A stretch of 64,000 bases of DNA, taken from contig NZ_JMPR01000019.1 of the NCBI RefSeq assembly GCF_000735525.1, positions 1-64,000 on the forward strand, written 5' to 3'. The notes under the pieces were generated by a model. It did no database searches, was not told the origin of the DNA, and saw nothing but the letters and a program-made list of their open reading frames with translations. Shown one piece after another: positions 22,485 to 32,098 of this stretch. Position numbers and translations under genes: made by a program. Positions within the stretch are counted from its first letter, which is position 1; each line of letters opens with the position of its first letter. This DNA is from Tatumella ptyseos ATCC 33301 (GTDB lineage: Bacteria > Pseudomonadota > Gammaproteobacteria > Enterobacterales > Enterobacteriaceae).

Positions 22485-22769
22485 TCAACGCCGTGGCAAT
22501 GCTTTGCGGATCATCCGCCAGCTACTCCATAAACCAAATCCACGTTTAGCCCAGCGGACAATAAACGCAGGATGGCGCATAGACCAGACGGCCGCCAGTC
22601 CGCTACCGATGGTAATATAACGACGTAGTCCTACGACGGTATGCCACAGAGTGTCATACCTTGCAGTGCCCTGGTACCAGTCACGTTCGCAGGACTTTAA
22701 ATCCAGGCGTTGTTGCTGAATGAGTACCAACAGGGCATTTTTACGTCGTTCAATATCACGACGGCTCAT
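22485..22769 (-). CDS. yqjK: YqjK-family protein
   Basis: 94 residues (E. coli 99). A basic N-terminal helix (SRRDIERRKNALLVLIQQQRLDL) precedes a weakly hydrophobic segment at about 52-70; the end is basic. No known function; the family is found only next to yqjD-yqjE in enterobacteria, which suggests a shared stationary-phase membrane role. Its start overlaps the yqjE stop by four bases (ATGA), so it is translationally coupled in yqjC-yqjD-yqjE-yqjK. Confidence 0.88.
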   Translation of the reverse strand: MSRRDIERRKNALLVLIQQQRLDLKSCERDWYQGTARYDTLWHTVVGLRRYITIGSGLAAVWSMRHPAFIVRWAKRGFGLWSSWRMIRKALPRR

Positions 22770-23164
22770 GACTGACGTTCCTCCAGTAGCTTACGGTCTG
22801 TGGAGAGTTCTTCACGGGAACTGCTCAGCAAGGTTGAACGCCGGGATTTCACAATGACCCAGATACCCAGTATCAGCGCCAGAGCAAACAGCACCCCGGT
22901 GGTAATCGCAATTGCCATCAGACGATATTGAGGTTCAACAGCAACGATAACCAGAATCATCAAACTCATCAGCCCGAATGCGGTAAAAAGCATGGTTAAT
23001 CCGACCATCAGTAACATCTGGATCAGATTGGCTTTTTCCTCTTCTAACTCGACAATTGCCAGACGAACCCTTGTCTCTACAATACTGACCAGGGTAGTGA
23101 CCATGCGCTGGCCGACATTAATCAGGCCTTTTCCAGGACCTTCGTTCTGTGAATGATTGTCCAT
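22766..23164 (-). CDS. yqjE: Inner membrane protein YqjE (DUF1469)
   Basis: 132 residues. Two transmembrane helices at about 48-70 and 78-100 are preceded by an amphipathic segment rich in Glu (ETRVRLAIVELEEEKANLIQ) and followed by a charged tail. The ATG at 23164 gives MDNHSQNEGPGKG, matching the family; a longer frame exists upstream but would overlap yqjD. It starts two bases after the yqjD stop. Function unknown; family members are often paired with DUF883 proteins such as YqjD. Confidence 0.9.
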   Translation of the reverse strand: MDNHSQNEGPGKGLINVGQRMVTTLVSIVETRVRLAIVELEEEKANLIQMLLMVGLTMLFTAFGLMSLMILVIVAVEPQYRLMAIAITTGVLFALALILGIWVIVKSRRSTLLSSSREELSTDRKLLEERQS

Positions 23165-23166
23165 AA

Positions 23167-23472
23167 TTATCGACGCGAGATAAGAATACCGAAGACCACA
23201 CCAATCGCCGCACCGATCCCGACACCGTGCCACGGATTATCGCTGACATATTCATGAGCTTTCTGCGCTGCTTCACGAGTGGTTTTGCTGAGCTGCTGAC
23301 CGGATTCACCCAGGCTTTCCCGGGTCGAGTCCAATGTTGCCCGTGCTTTTTTGTGTAACTTATCGACTTCAGATTTCGACTTATCACTGGCCCCACTCAG
23401 CACTTCTTCCAGTGTGTCCGCCAAAACAGACAGTTCAGCACGCAGATCCTTTGAAGATGGAATATCAGCCAT
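23167..23472 (-). CDS. yqjD: Ribosome-associated membrane protein YqjD (DUF883)
   Basis: 101 residues. A long amphipathic helix at about 5-75 is followed by a C-terminal membrane anchor (VGIGAAIGVVFGILISRR) with Gly-rich packing and a basic end. In E. coli YqjD is an RpoS-dependent inner-membrane protein that binds 70S and 100S ribosomes in stationary phase and is thought to tether inactive ribosomes. The ATG is preceded by AAGGAG. First gene of the tightly packed yqjD-yqjE-yqjK set. Confidence 0.93.
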   Translation of the reverse strand: MADIPSSKDLRAELSVLADTLEEVLSGASDKSKSEVDKLHKKARATLDSTRESLGESGQQLSKTTREAAQKAHEYVSDNPWHGVGIGAAIGVVFGILISRR

Positions 23473-23582
23473 ATAAAACTCCTTCTGAAAGATGTTGGTT
23501 GGCTCCGCTACGCGGAAAAAAGTACACAGGCACTTAAAAGAGAACGTTCAGGCAGCAGAACAAAGTGTCACTCTTGTCTGCA

Positions 23583-23831
23583 TTATCCCGGGGATCCCGG
23601 ATGCAGCGCAGCATGGGATACCCTGCTGCGGGAGCACTGGCGCTGAATATCGGCTAAAGCCTGTTTCAGGCCATCGATCCTGTGTTGATTGTGATGCTGG
23701 CGGGCCAATGAGATTTCATACTCAATGCTCCCGGTTTTATCCTGAAGGCATTGCGGGCTTTGCTGCCCGCAGGCACCGGCAGTGGCCGGCAATATCATCA
23801 GAACAGTTAGCAGACAATCTACATTCTTCAT
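23583..23831 (-). CDS. yqjC: YqjC-like periplasmic protein (DUF1090), shortened
   Basis: 82 residues; the E. coli protein has about 122. A signal peptide (about 1-20, ending AGA) is followed by the DUF1090 core with IEYEISLARQHHNQHRIDGLKQAL and a Cys after it. The family then has a long charged coiled coil (EREQ/ERER-type repeats). Here the frame instead runs into SRSRVSHAALHPGSPG and stops at a GC-rich inverted repeat around 23588-23600; neither other frame downstream shows the coiled coil. It is therefore truncated, possibly a decaying gene. Function of the family is unknown. Position between mzrA and yqjD is as in E. coli. Confidence 0.72.
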   Translation of the reverse strand: MKNVDCLLTVLMILPATAGACGQQSPQCLQDKTGSIEYEISLARQHHNQHRIDGLKQALADIQRQCSRSRVSHAALHPGSPG

Positions 23832-23999
23832 CAGGATCCCTCATCCCGGGCCCTAAGTACATGACATCAAAACGTCACTGTAAATTTACCTGACTGTTTT
23901 TACTTAGTTATCTGAGTATAGATAGCCATGGCGGAAAGTTCAAAGTCAGGACGACGATGAAATGCAGACAGTCCGGGATTCCGGTGTGCAGTAACCCGG

Positions 24000-24320
24000 T
24001 CAGACGGTGGTATAGGCATCAGATAAAATGTGGCTAAGAAGAAGGTGGGCGGCCAACTGTTGTTCTTCATTGGCCAGATGAATGACCATGCTGTCCTGGT
24101 CCGGGGTAATACTTTTTACAGAGATCCCGCTTTCTGTCAGCTGCTGGTAAAGAAAGAATCCGTCTGGCAGGTTCATCCCTTTATGGGTCACCGTAATACG
24201 TATGACCGGGTCATTGACGGTCAGACCGGGCATCAGCCGTAGTGTCGTTATCACCATCAAGGTGATGATCACCACAAAAGGGAGCAGCCGATACCCGGAA
24301 AAAAGCTTTTGGCGGAACAT
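24000..24320 (-). CDS. mzrA: EnvZ/OmpR modulator MzrA
   Basis: 106 residues (E. coli 127). One N-terminal transmembrane helix at about 12-33 and a periplasmic domain. In E. coli MzrA contacts EnvZ and links the CpxA/CpxR envelope stress response to EnvZ/OmpR. The sequence is less conserved than its neighbours but the position, directly after yqjA with a TAATG overlap, and the topology support the call. Confidence 0.85.
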   Translation of the reverse strand: MFRQKLFSGYRLLPFVVIITLMVITTLRLMPGLTVNDPVIRITVTHKGMNLPDGFFLYQQLTESGISVKSITPDQDSMVIHLANEEQQLAAHLLLSHILSDAYTTV

Positions 24321-24991
24321 TACAGAGATTTCCCGCCTTGCTGCGAACGTTTACGCCACAGAATATATAAGGATCCGAACAGACCAAAGACCAGCAGGAC
24401 CAAAGGTAACAGCATCAGACAAAACATCAGCTGATCTTCATACTTCTGGAAGAGTGGTGTTTTACCGAGGGCAAAGCCGGCACATGTCAGGATCAAAACC
24501 CAGAGTAACCCGCTGAACCAGTTGAAAAACTGGAACCTGGCACTGCTGAGCCCGGAGATACCGGCGATGGTCGGAAGGAGTGTGCGGACAAAGGCGATAA
24601 ACCGGCCTATCAGTAATGCCGATAGCCCATGCCGGTGGAAAAGTGCGTGTGCCCGCTGGTGATATTGTTCCGGAAGGTGAGAGAGCCACTTCCTGACCAG
24701 CGGGGTGTTACCCAGCCATCGCCCCTGAATATAACTGACCCAGCACCCCAGACTGGCGGCAACGGTGAGGATAAACAGGGTCATCGGGAAGCCCATAGTC
24801 CCTTTTGCGATCAACACGCCCACCAGGATGAGCAGACTATCGCCCGGCAAGAAAGCGGCAGGCAGCAGGCCATTTTCCAGGAATAAAATAATAAATAAAA
24901 TGCCGTAAATAGCCCATACCAGAGAAGGATCGGCGAGTGTCTCAAAATCCTGTTGCCAGAGTGCATGCAGTAGGGCGTTTAGGGTATCCAT
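24320..24991 (-). CDS. yqjA: DedA-family membrane protein YqjA
   Basis: 223 residues (E. coli 220), inner membrane. DedA/SNARE-associated domain with helices at about 20-45, 55-80, 140-160, 170-190 and 195-215; the family motif [22 protein letters not shown] and [16 protein letters not shown] are intact, including the Glu and Arg residues needed for E. coli YqjA function. The family is linked to proton-dependent osmotic and alkaline tolerance and drug resistance. The start at 24991 ([14 protein letters not shown]) follows AGGAA; a longer frame to 25087 lacks family similarity. It is coupled to mzrA by TAATG. Confidence 0.94.
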   Translation of the reverse strand: MDTLNALLHALWQQDFETLADPSLVWAIYGILFIILFLENGLLPAAFLPGDSLLILVGVLIAKGTMGFPMTLFILTVAASLGCWVSYIQGRWLGNTPLVRKWLSHLPEQYHQRAHALFHRHGLSALLIGRFIAFVRTLLPTIAGISGLSSARFQFFNWFSGLLWVLILTCAGFALGKTPLFQKYEDQLMFCLMLLPLVLLVFGLFGSLYILWRKRSQQGGKSL

Positions 24992-25320
24992 TAACTGTTC
25001 CTGACCATCATTAATATTTCCGGAAGAAGTCTTAAAGATAACGCATTCCGGAAAAACCGGAAGAACAATGAGGTGATTTATGCTCACTTCACCACTATGA
25101 CCCCGGGAGGGGGGACAGTGAATAATTGTAACAAAAAATAATCAAAGACAGTAAGTTTAATCGGGAAGAGACACAGAGTTTTACCTGTTCTGCGCGATTA
25201 AAAAAGGATATTTACAAGGACTGACATTATCCGCCCTCTGCCGGTCAGACAGTAAAACGGCAACGGGCAGAGGAGATGAGGAAGAAACGGTACGGAAGAG
25301 ACTCCGTACCGTCACAGACG
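24992..25320. other. yqjA-sstT gap with yqjA promoter region
   Basis: 329 bases, no gene. It must contain the yqjA promoter. Its right end holds the sstT terminator (25281-25312); the rest shows no structure I can name. Confidence 0.5.
25281..25312 (-). terminator. Terminator of sstT
   Basis: On the minus strand a perfect 10-bp stem, ACGGTACGGA and TCCGTACCGT, with a 6-base loop, followed by TTCTTCC. It lies eight bases beyond the sstT stop. Confidence 0.75.
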
Positions 25321-26589
25321 TTACTCGGCAGACGCCCGACGTTCGGGGGTTTCAGTGCTATCGATGGCGGATTTTTTCATCGCTTCCGACTGACACACGG
25401 CGGCGGTAAACAGAATATCGGTGGAAGAGTTCAGCGCTGTTTCCGCAGAGTCCTGTAACACACTGATCAGGAACCCGACCGCGACGACCTGCATGGCAAT
25501 GTCATTCGGGATCCCGAACATATTACAGGCCACGGGGATTAACAGCAGTGAACCACCCGCCACCCCGGAAGCTCCGCAGGCACATAACGATGCTACCAGG
25601 CTCAGGACTACCGCCGTCGGTAAATCGACTGCGATGTTCAGGGTATGGACGGCCGCCAGGGTCATCACGGTGATGGTGATAGACGCTCCCGCCATACTGA
25701 TGTTCGCCCCCAGCGGAATCGAGACTGAATAGGTGTCTTCATCCAGATCCAGACGCTTGGCGATCGCCATATTTACCGGAATATTCGCGGCGGAGCTGCG
25801 GGTGAAAAAGGCGGTCACGCCACTTTCCCGAAGACATAAAAACACCAGCGGATAAGGGTTACGACGAATTTTCCAGAACACCAGTAACGGGTTGACGACC
25901 AGCGCCATAATCAGCATACAGCCCAGCAGCAGTGACAATAACGCCGCGTAGCCCCACAGCGCAGAGAAGCCGTTAGTTGCCAGCACCGAGGAAACCAGGC
26001 CAAAAATACCGAGCGGAGCACAGCGAATAACTTTACGTACCAGCCAGGTGACCGCTGATGACATATCATTCAGAACCTGTCGGGTGGTATCGCTGCTGTG
26101 GCGGAAAGCGAGGCCAAGACCGATGGCCCAGACCAGAATACCGATATAATTGGCGTTCAGCAGTGCATCGAGCGGGTTAACGACAATACTTAACAGTAAG
26201 CCGCGCAGGATCTCTTCAATGCCCCGGGGCGGGGTAACCCCCTGATGGGCATCCGACAGGCTTAATACCTGAGGAAAATGGAAACTGGCAACCACAGCAA
26301 CCACCGCTGCGAAGAACGTGCTGAGCAGATAAAGAATAGCAATCGGTTTGATATTCGTTTTCTGCCCCTGAGCGTGGTTAGCAATAGAAGAAATCACCAG
26401 CACCAGCACCAGGATTGGGGCGACGGCTTTTAAGGCATGAACAAAGAGTTCACCCAGTAACCCGACGTCGCGCGCACTTTCTTTTGACACCATTGCCAGC
26501 AGAATACCTGCAAGCAAACCCGCAATGATCTGTCCAATCAGATTACCTGAGCTCAGCCAGAGCATCAGTTTGTTATTTTTTTTAATCAT
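25321..26589 (-). CDS. sstT: Serine/threonine:Na+ symporter SstT
   Basis: 422 residues (E. coli 414), dicarboxylate/amino acid:cation symporter family. Imports serine and threonine with Na+. About eight transmembrane helices plus re-entrant loops; family motifs include the Ser-rich loop [28 protein letters not shown] and [20 protein letters not shown] in the substrate and Na+ sites. The start [15 protein letters not shown] has an AT-rich leader. In E. coli alx is also the neighbour on this side. Confidence 0.96.
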   Translation of the reverse strand: MIKKNNKLMLWLSSGNLIGQIIAGLLAGILLAMVSKESARDVGLLGELFVHALKAVAPILVLVLVISSIANHAQGQKTNIKPIAILYLLSTFFAAVVAVVASFHFPQVLSLSDAHQGVTPPRGIEEILRGLLLSIVVNPLDALLNANYIGILVWAIGLGLAFRHSSDTTRQVLNDMSSAVTWLVRKVIRCAPLGIFGLVSSVLATNGFSALWGYAALLSLLLGCMLIMALVVNPLLVFWKIRRNPYPLVFLCLRESGVTAFFTRSSAANIPVNMAIAKRLDLDEDTYSVSIPLGANISMAGASITITVMTLAAVHTLNIAVDLPTAVVLSLVASLCACGASGVAGGSLLLIPVACNMFGIPNDIAMQVVAVGFLISVLQDSAETALNSSTDILFTAAVCQSEAMKKSAIDSTETPERRASAE

Positions 26590-26797
26590 ATAATATTTAC
26601 TTATTTTTTATGGAATTCTCATTTTCCTGACGCGGTTAGCGCCACTGAAAATAATGGGTCGCGGGCAAGTATAAGTAAAAGATATACATAATAAAGCAGA
26701 AATCAGACGGCTAAAATATTCCGGCAGTGTGAAAATCGTTTCAGATGTCGGCTTATCAGCGCTTAATCATGCAGATTAATTTTTCTGTGAAGGATTA

Positions 26798-26818
26798 GAG
26801 GGGGTTTTACACCCCCTC
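26798..26818. terminator. Hairpin downstream of alx
   Basis: GAGGGGGT, a 5-base loop, then ACCCCCTC, in the gap between the alx stop and the sstT leader. It is placed as a terminator for alx on the minus strand, though the following bases (TAATCCTT) are only moderately T-rich. Confidence 0.55.
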
Positions 26819-26833
26819 CGGGATATTGTTTTG

Positions 26834-27796
26834 TTATGGTTTTTGCGGCATCCGACGATTTTTCAGATGATTTATGCCCAGAGTGATCAACAGGATGGCG
26901 GCCACCACCGTCAGGGATACGGCGGCAGGAATATGATAAAGCTCCAGCAGCAGCATTTTCACCCCGATAAAGACCAGGATCACGGCCAGCCCGTACTTCA
27001 GTAATGAGAACCGCTCCGCAACACCTGCCAGCATAAAATACATCGCCCTCAGACCAAGTATGGCGAACAGATTAGAGGTCAGGACAATAAAAGGGTCGGT
27101 CGTGACTGCGAAAATGGCCGGGATGCTGTCGACAGCAAAAATAACATCGCTGAATTCCACCATGATCAAGGCCAGAAACAGGGGAGTGGCATAGCGGAGT
27201 CCCTGGCGTTTGATAAAGAACTGTTCACCCTCCAGGGATTCCGTCATACGTATGTGGCGGCGTAACCAGCGGACGATTGGCTTTTCGGTGCTGTTGCCGG
27301 CGGTCTCATCGGAAGGGATCGCCATTCTGACCCCGGTGATCACCAGGAAGGCACCAAACAGATAAAGGATCCAGCTGAACTCACTGACCAGCCAGCTACC
27401 GGCGAAAATCATGGCGGTACGCAGTACGATGGCACCGAGAACGCCATAAACCAGTACCCGTTGTTGCAGAGCCGCCGGAATAGCAAAGTAATTGAATAGC
27501 ATAAGCCAGACGAATACGTTATCTACCGCCAGCGCTTTTTCCAGTACATAGCCGGTGAGGAAAGCCAGAGTTTGCGAGGAGGCAACCGCAGGGCCTGCGT
27601 GTTCACGTAAGTACCACCACAATGCGGCACCGAACAGCAATGAAAGGGCGACCCAGACCACTGACCAGAGAGCGGCCTGTCTGACTGTCATACCGGCACG
27701 ATCCCGGCGGCCCTGTAAGCGAAGATCAACTAACAGCATGATCACGACAATAACGATAAAACTGCCCCAGAGGAGTGGGTTTCCTACGCTGTGCAT
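26834..27796 (-). CDS. alx: Alx, TerC-family manganese exporter
   Basis: 320 residues (E. coli 321), about nine transmembrane helices. TerC-family proteins export Mn2+; E. coli Alx is induced by alkali and by Mn2+ and helps remove manganese. The acidic membrane motifs [16 protein letters not shown] (about 85-100) and [20 protein letters not shown] (about 211-230) supply conserved Asp/Glu. The ATG is preceded at 8 bases by GGGG, which itself lies directly after the terminator T-run of the leader. Expression should depend on the riboswitch at 27852-27973. Confidence 0.95.
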   Translation of the reverse strand: MHSVGNPLLWGSFIVIVVIMLLVDLRLQGRRDRAGMTVRQAALWSVVWVALSLLFGAALWWYLREHAGPAVASSQTLAFLTGYVLEKALAVDNVFVWLMLFNYFAIPAALQQRVLVYGVLGAIVLRTAMIFAGSWLVSEFSWILYLFGAFLVITGVRMAIPSDETAGNSTEKPIVRWLRRHIRMTESLEGEQFFIKRQGLRYATPLFLALIMVEFSDVIFAVDSIPAIFAVTTDPFIVLTSNLFAILGLRAMYFMLAGVAERFSLLKYGLAVILVFIGVKMLLLELYHIPAAVSLTVVAAILLITLGINHLKNRRMPQKP

Positions 27797-27809
27797 AATG
27801 GTGTCCCCG

Positions 27810-27842
27810 AAAAAAACGGCTGAGATCAGAAGATATCAGCCG
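27810..27842 (-). terminator. Leader terminator of alx (riboswitch expression platform)
   Basis: On the minus strand CGGCTGA pairs with TCAGCCG, with an inner GAT/ATC pairing, followed by seven T. It ends 13 bases before the alx start codon, immediately upstream of the ribosome-binding site, so readthrough is needed for alx expression. Confidence 0.85.
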
Positions 27843-27851
27843 CTGTGCTAT

Positions 27852-27973
27852 GACGGGCAAACCTTACCTTCCGGCAAGGTCTCACTTACAACACCGGATT
27901 TCCGGGTTGCGCGGCGACCGGTTGTGATACACAACGTAATGACGATCCGCCGGCTTTTAAGTTACTCCCCTTT
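27852..27973 (-). promoter_or_regulatory. yybP-ykoY (Mn2+) riboswitch of alx
   Basis: Read on the minus strand the leader opens with AAAGGGGAGTAAC, the conserved first segment of the yybP-ykoY class, and closes with GAGACCTTGCC, a short loop, and GGTAAGGTTTGCCCGTC, the conserved second loop arm (ACCTTGCC pairs with GGTAAGGT). Mn2+ binds between these two arms in the class. A GC-rich internal helix region lies between them. It stands in front of alx, the usual target in E. coli, where Mn2+ and alkaline pH both raise expression. Confidence 0.88.
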
Positions 27974-28138
27974 GCTTGCTTCAGGCTAGAAAGAATTACG
28001 TATAAATTCAAGTAAAAAATGAAACATAATGAAACATTCTGAACAATCTGATCACTGAATTCCGGTAAACAGAGCCGATTGCCACCGACGGACGACAGTT
28101 TTATCATAGCGGTTCTCTCCCCAGGCCCAGGATACTCA

Positions 28139-29827
28139 GTGAAAGAAGGTAAGTACGTACTCCGATGGATGGCACTACTGATAGCGATTCCGGTCGGATT
28201 TGCCGGCGCGATGGTCACGCTGGCATTTCGTCATACCCTTGATTTTTTCAACCGTCTGCTGTTCGGGCGCAGTGATGATATTACTCTGGCGATGCATGCC
28301 TGGCCCTGGTATTGCTGGCCCCTGATCGTCGGTGGCGGGGGGGTGATTGCCGGTATTTTTCTGCAATATGCGGTCAGATTAGAGAAAAAACAGCGCATTA
28401 ATACCGACTATCTGGATGTCATTAATGCCCGGCTGGACGCTGTACCGACCCGCACCTCGTTATTTCGGGCGCTCTCGTCTATCGCCAGTATTTCCAGCGG
28501 TGCATCGATAGGGAAAGAAGGACCGATGGTCCAGTTAGCGGCACTGTGCGGTAGTATTATGGGTCGTTTCCTGCCCGCCGCCACCTTACTGAAGAACTGT
28601 GATGTCGTGGCCATGGCTGCGGCTGCCGGCCTGGCTTCGGTTTACCATGCCCCACTGGCCTCCGCAATTTTTGTTGCTGAAGTGGCTTTTGGTATTTCCG
28701 CCTTACAGCGGTTGATCCCGCTGGTGATTTCAGCAGCGGTCTCGGTGATGACCTTGTGGTGGCTGGGGTACCGCTCTGCACTCTATCCGCTGGCTGATGT
28801 ACAGTTTAGCGTCAGTGTTGCCAGTGTTGTGACGGTAGTGGCGATTGGCTGCATCGGCGGACTGGCCGGGGCGGGGTTCATTACCCTGGCCGGTTACAGT
28901 AAAAAACAGTTTTCCCGTATAACCAGCCTGCCTTGCCGGCTGGCAAGCGGGGGGATCGCCGTGGGCCTGTTAGCCATTCTGTCCACAGATATTCTGGGAA
29001 ATGGCTATGATGTGATCGTGAATATCTTTCGTGGTCACTACCTGTTTGACGGACTGTTGCTGGTGCTGGTGTTAAAACTGCTGGCCACTTGTTGCTCTGT
29101 AGGCTCTTCTGCCGTCGGCGGAATGTTTACCCCCTCATTACTGATAGGGGCGCTGCTGGGGGCGATGTTTACGCTGCTGACGGAGCATCTGGGGCTTGGC
29201 GGGCAACCCGGCTGGCTTTATGCGGCAGTGGGGATGGGGGCCGTCCTGGCGGCTATCAGCCAGGCTCCGTTAATGGCAATGCTGATGGTCCTGGAAATGA
29301 CACTGAACAGCAGCCTGCTGTTCCCGCTGATGATAGCGACGGTACTGGCCACGATGGTAACTTATCGTTTGCAGTCAGCCGTGACTTATCCGCTGATCAC
29401 TACCCATTTTTCCCGTGCAGAAGCGAAGTTTGATTTTGATAACACCGCGATTGCTGAACTGATCATCCCCGGAGCCGCTATTTTGCCGGGAACCCCGGTC
29501 AGCGATGCTCTGGCGATCAGTACACTGAAGCGTGAACGCTACGTCTATGTCATTAATGAAAGCGGGCGCTTCCTGGGTGTGGTTTCCATTCATGAAATCG
29601 CTGCCAGTGTACTTTCTCAGAAAATTACGTCAGATTCCCCGGTCAGTGCCGTGATGGATAACGAGTTTCCGTATGTCTGTCAGGGACAGAGTCTGCGGGA
29701 AGGCTGGGAGGCTTTTGAGAAAGTCACGTTAGAGCGTTTGCCGGTACTGAGCAGTGATACCGAACGCTATTTTCTGGGAGCGCTGACGAAAACCAGTCTG
29801 ATACGTAAAGCCGGGGCGTTTATCTGA
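28139..29827 (+). CDS. ClC-family chloride channel/antiporter with C-terminal CBS pair
   Basis: 562 residues from GTG 28139, chosen because CCAGGATACTCA provides a Shine-Dalgarno; ATG 28169 is an alternative. The ClC membrane domain spans about 10-425. The gating glutamate is in GKEGP (E127), and the anion-binding loop GGMFTPSL is present. The first filter motif GSGIP is replaced by TDYLD-type sequence, as in ClcB. Unlike E. coli ClcB (about 418 residues), the protein continues into two CBS motifs (about 450-555), which often sense nucleotides. Closest in type to ClcB, but the CBS extension makes the name uncertain. Confidence 0.88.
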   Translation: MKEGKYVLRWMALLIAIPVGFAGAMVTLAFRHTLDFFNRLLFGRSDDITLAMHAWPWYCWPLIVGGGGVIAGIFLQYAVRLEKKQRINTDYLDVINARLDAVPTRTSLFRALSSIASISSGASIGKEGPMVQLAALCGSIMGRFLPAATLLKNCDVVAMAAAAGLASVYHAPLASAIFVAEVAFGISALQRLIPLVISAAVSVMTLWWLGYRSALYPLADVQFSVSVASVVTVVAIGCIGGLAGAGFITLAGYSKKQFSRITSLPCRLASGGIAVGLLAILSTDILGNGYDVIVNIFRGHYLFDGLLLVLVLKLLATCCSVGSSAVGGMFTPSLLIGALLGAMFTLLTEHLGLGGQPGWLYAAVGMGAVLAAISQAPLMAMLMVLEMTLNSSLLFPLMIATVLATMVTYRLQSAVTYPLITTHFSRAEAKFDFDNTAIAELIIPGAAILPGTPVSDALAISTLKRERYVYVINESGRFLGVVSIHEIAASVLSQKITSDSPVSAVMDNEFPYVCQGQSLREGWEAFEKVTLERLPVLSSDTERYFLGALTKTSLIRKAGAFI

Positions 29828-29928
29828 GCCTGGCTGGCCGGTCTTTGCTGTTGGGTTTATCGGCTAAAGCCAGTATACTGCGCCCCTTTTCACAAGCCCC
29901 TCTTTGCCAGACCCGTGCCGGAGATATC

Positions 29929-31053
29929 ATGACCCTATTTGAAATGAGTGATTATTCACTTAACCTGCAACGCTTCCCGCGGACAGGCGATGACAGTGCT
30001 TTACAGGCCTGGGATGCCGCAGATGAATATCTGTTACAGCAGGAGATACCTCAGGGGCCGGTGTTCGTCTTTAATGACAACTTCGGTGCGCTGACCTGTG
30101 CGCTGGTCCATCAGGGGCGTCAGGTCTGGCATATCAGCGACTCACTGAACAGCCAGCAGTCGGCACAGCAGAACCTGGCACTGAATGGCCTGGATGAAAG
30201 CAATGTCACGTTTATCGACAGCATGACGGCGCTGCCGTTAACGCCAGCCGTGGTACTGATTAAAGTGCCTAAGACCCTGGCACTGCTGGAATTCCAGCTC
30301 GGGACGTTGCGTGAGGTGCTGCAGCCTGAAACAGTGATCATTGCCGGGGCGAAAGCGAAGGATATCCATAACTCCACGCTGGCGTTGTTTGAACGTATTA
30401 TCGGCGAAACAAAAACTTCACTGGCAAAGAAAAAAGCACGACTCATTTTCAGTCGCTTCACGGTGGCGGAAATGACCCTGCGTGATGTTACAGAGCGCTG
30501 GCCGCTGGAAGGTACCCCGTATATTATCCATAACCACGCGAATGTATTTTCCCGTCAGTCGCTGGATATCGGTGCCCGTTTCTTTATGCGCCATCTGCCA
30601 CGCGGTCTGGAAGGGGATATTATTGACCTCGGCTGTGGTAACGGCGTGATCGGCCTGAAAGCGCTGGCGGATAACCCTGACGCTTGTGTTCACTTTGTGG
30701 ATGAGTCCTGGATGGCCGTTGCCTCGGCACAGATTAACGCGGAAACGAATCTGCCCCATGAGCTTTCCCGTTGTCGCTTCACGGTGAACAATGTGCTGAG
30801 TGGTTTTGCCCCGGACAGCTATTCGGCGGTTTTATGCAACCCGCCATTCCACCAGCAAAATGCGATCACTGAACATGTCGCCTGGCAGATGTTCCGTGAT
30901 GCGTTCCGTTGTCTGCAATACGGCGGGGAATTAAGGATTGTTGCCAACCGTCACCTCGACCATGATCGTAAACTGAAAAAACTTTTCGGTAACTGTCAGG
31001 TGGTGGGGTCTGATACTAAATTTGTGGTGCTGCGTTCCGTTAAACTCCGCTAA
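29929..31053 (+). CDS. rlmG: 23S rRNA m2G1835 methyltransferase RlmG
   Basis: 374 residues (E. coli 378). Methylates N2 of G1835 in 23S rRNA. The N-terminal half is a degenerate methyltransferase-like RNA-binding domain; the C-terminal half carries the SAM site [12 protein letters not shown]-like [15 protein letters not shown] and the catalytic loop CNPPFHQ. ATG 29929 ([17 protein letters not shown]) fits the family, and the longer upstream frame has no similarity. In E. coli rlmG also lies near alx. A hairpin at 31063-31099 follows. Confidence 0.94.
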   Translation: MTLFEMSDYSLNLQRFPRTGDDSALQAWDAADEYLLQQEIPQGPVFVFNDNFGALTCALVHQGRQVWHISDSLNSQQSAQQNLALNGLDESNVTFIDSMTALPLTPAVVLIKVPKTLALLEFQLGTLREVLQPETVIIAGAKAKDIHNSTLALFERIIGETKTSLAKKKARLIFSRFTVAEMTLRDVTERWPLEGTPYIIHNHANVFSRQSLDIGARFFMRHLPRGLEGDIIDLGCGNGVIGLKALADNPDACVHFVDESWMAVASAQINAETNLPHELSRCRFTVNNVLSGFAPDSYSAVLCNPPFHQQNAITEHVAWQMFRDAFRCLQYGGELRIVANRHLDHDRKLKKLFGNCQVVGSDTKFVVLRSVKLR

Positions 31054-31062
31054 ACAACACGA

Positions 31063-31099
31063 GACCGGGAAGGCCACCGTGTGTGGCCTGCCCGGTCTT
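31063..31099 (+). terminator. Probable rlmG terminator
   Basis: GACCGGG and GGCCAC pair with GTGGCC and CCCGGTC around a short loop, ten bases after the rlmG stop, followed by TTCC. Strong stem, poor T-run. Confidence 0.55.
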
Positions 31100-31240
31100 C
31101 CGGGCGTCGATAAAAGCCGGTACGTCCCGGCGAAAGCACACATCTTCCGGTAACACCGTTTCTTTCGCGGCGTCCTGCCTCTTCCTGTTAACGTTAGCGC
31201 CTCCGGCGAAGGCCGCTGCCTCCTGTTCCGCTCCCCGTCG

Positions 31241-31987
31241 TCAGTCTGCCCCCGGCAACGGCACGGAAGGTTCACCGGCAATCCATGAGAAGCGTAACTG
31301 ATAGCCTTCATCCGTATGGGTATTACGCCGGTAACTGGCCCCCGGCTCTGCCATACAGTAAGTGCACTGGTTCAGGTTATCTATCCGTGATGCCGCAATC
31401 CCTTCCTGTAGCAACATTTGCGTTGCCAGGGCCGGTAAATCCAGCCAGAACGCGGGTTGTGTGACGGGCGCTGTCGGGCGTCGGGCGAGGGGATTCACCG
31501 CCGGATGGAAAGCGCCGGGGATCGGATCCCTGACGTAACGGCAGGCTTTAATTTCTTCAAACAGGGGTAACCCCAGTTCATAGCAACAGGGGCCTATCGC
31601 CGGACCGATTGCGATATAAAGATCAGACGCTGCCGAACCCTCTGCAAAAAAACGGCTCAGAGTCTGTTGCAGTATACCGGCCAGCGTCCCTTTCAGCCCG
31701 GCATGCGCCGCCGCCACCTGATGTGTTTTCTCCGAAGCGATAAGTACCGGTAAACAGTCGGCAGTATAGATCGCGACCGGTTGTCCGTGATGGCTGAACA
31801 ACGCATCTGCCACGGATTGTTTAGGGGGGAAATTACTGTCTGCGGGGCAGACGGTGTCAGTATGGCGTTGCAGTGCGTAGGCCGTGTTATCGGGAGGGCG
31901 CTGGCCTGCAGGTAAAAAACCATGCCTGACCCACCCGAGAGAGAGGAGAAGGGGCGATTGCTGAGCTGCGGACGAAGGAAGGGACAT
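31241..31987 (-). CDS. PgeF/YfiH-type laccase-domain protein (DUF152)
   Basis: 248 residues. The family metal/catalytic triad appears intact: His in FSHHGQPVA, Cys in YTADCLPVLI and His in AAAHAGLKGT; the second half has the GPAIGPCCYEL motif. Members have been described as purine nucleoside phosphorylase/adenosine deaminase enzymes, as polyphenol oxidases, and (PgeF/YfiH) as peptidoglycan editing factors that act on muropeptides. ATG 31987 is chosen because AGGAAATGCCT precedes it; the ATG 39 bases upstream has no Shine-Dalgarno. The standard yfiH of enterobacteria sits beside rluD and clpB, so this may be a second paralogue. It is convergent with rlmG. Confidence 0.82.
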   Translation of the reverse strand: MSLPSSAAQQSPLLLSLGWVRHGFLPAGQRPPDNTAYALQRHTDTVCPADSNFPPKQSVADALFSHHGQPVAIYTADCLPVLIASEKTHQVAAAHAGLKGTLAGILQQTLSRFFAEGSAASDLYIAIGPAIGPCCYELGLPLFEEIKACRYVRDPIPGAFHPAVNPLARRPTAPVTQPAFWLDLPALATQMLLQEGIAASRIDNLNQCTYCMAEPGASYRRNTHTDEGYQLRFSWIAGEPSVPLPGAD

Positions 31988-32098
31988 AGGCATTTCCTGT
32001 TGAATAATTTCATTCAGCGATTGCATTTATAGTGAAGATACTGCGATAGTCCTTACGGGGTCAATGATTGAATATTAACAATAAGATGAGGAAATTTA

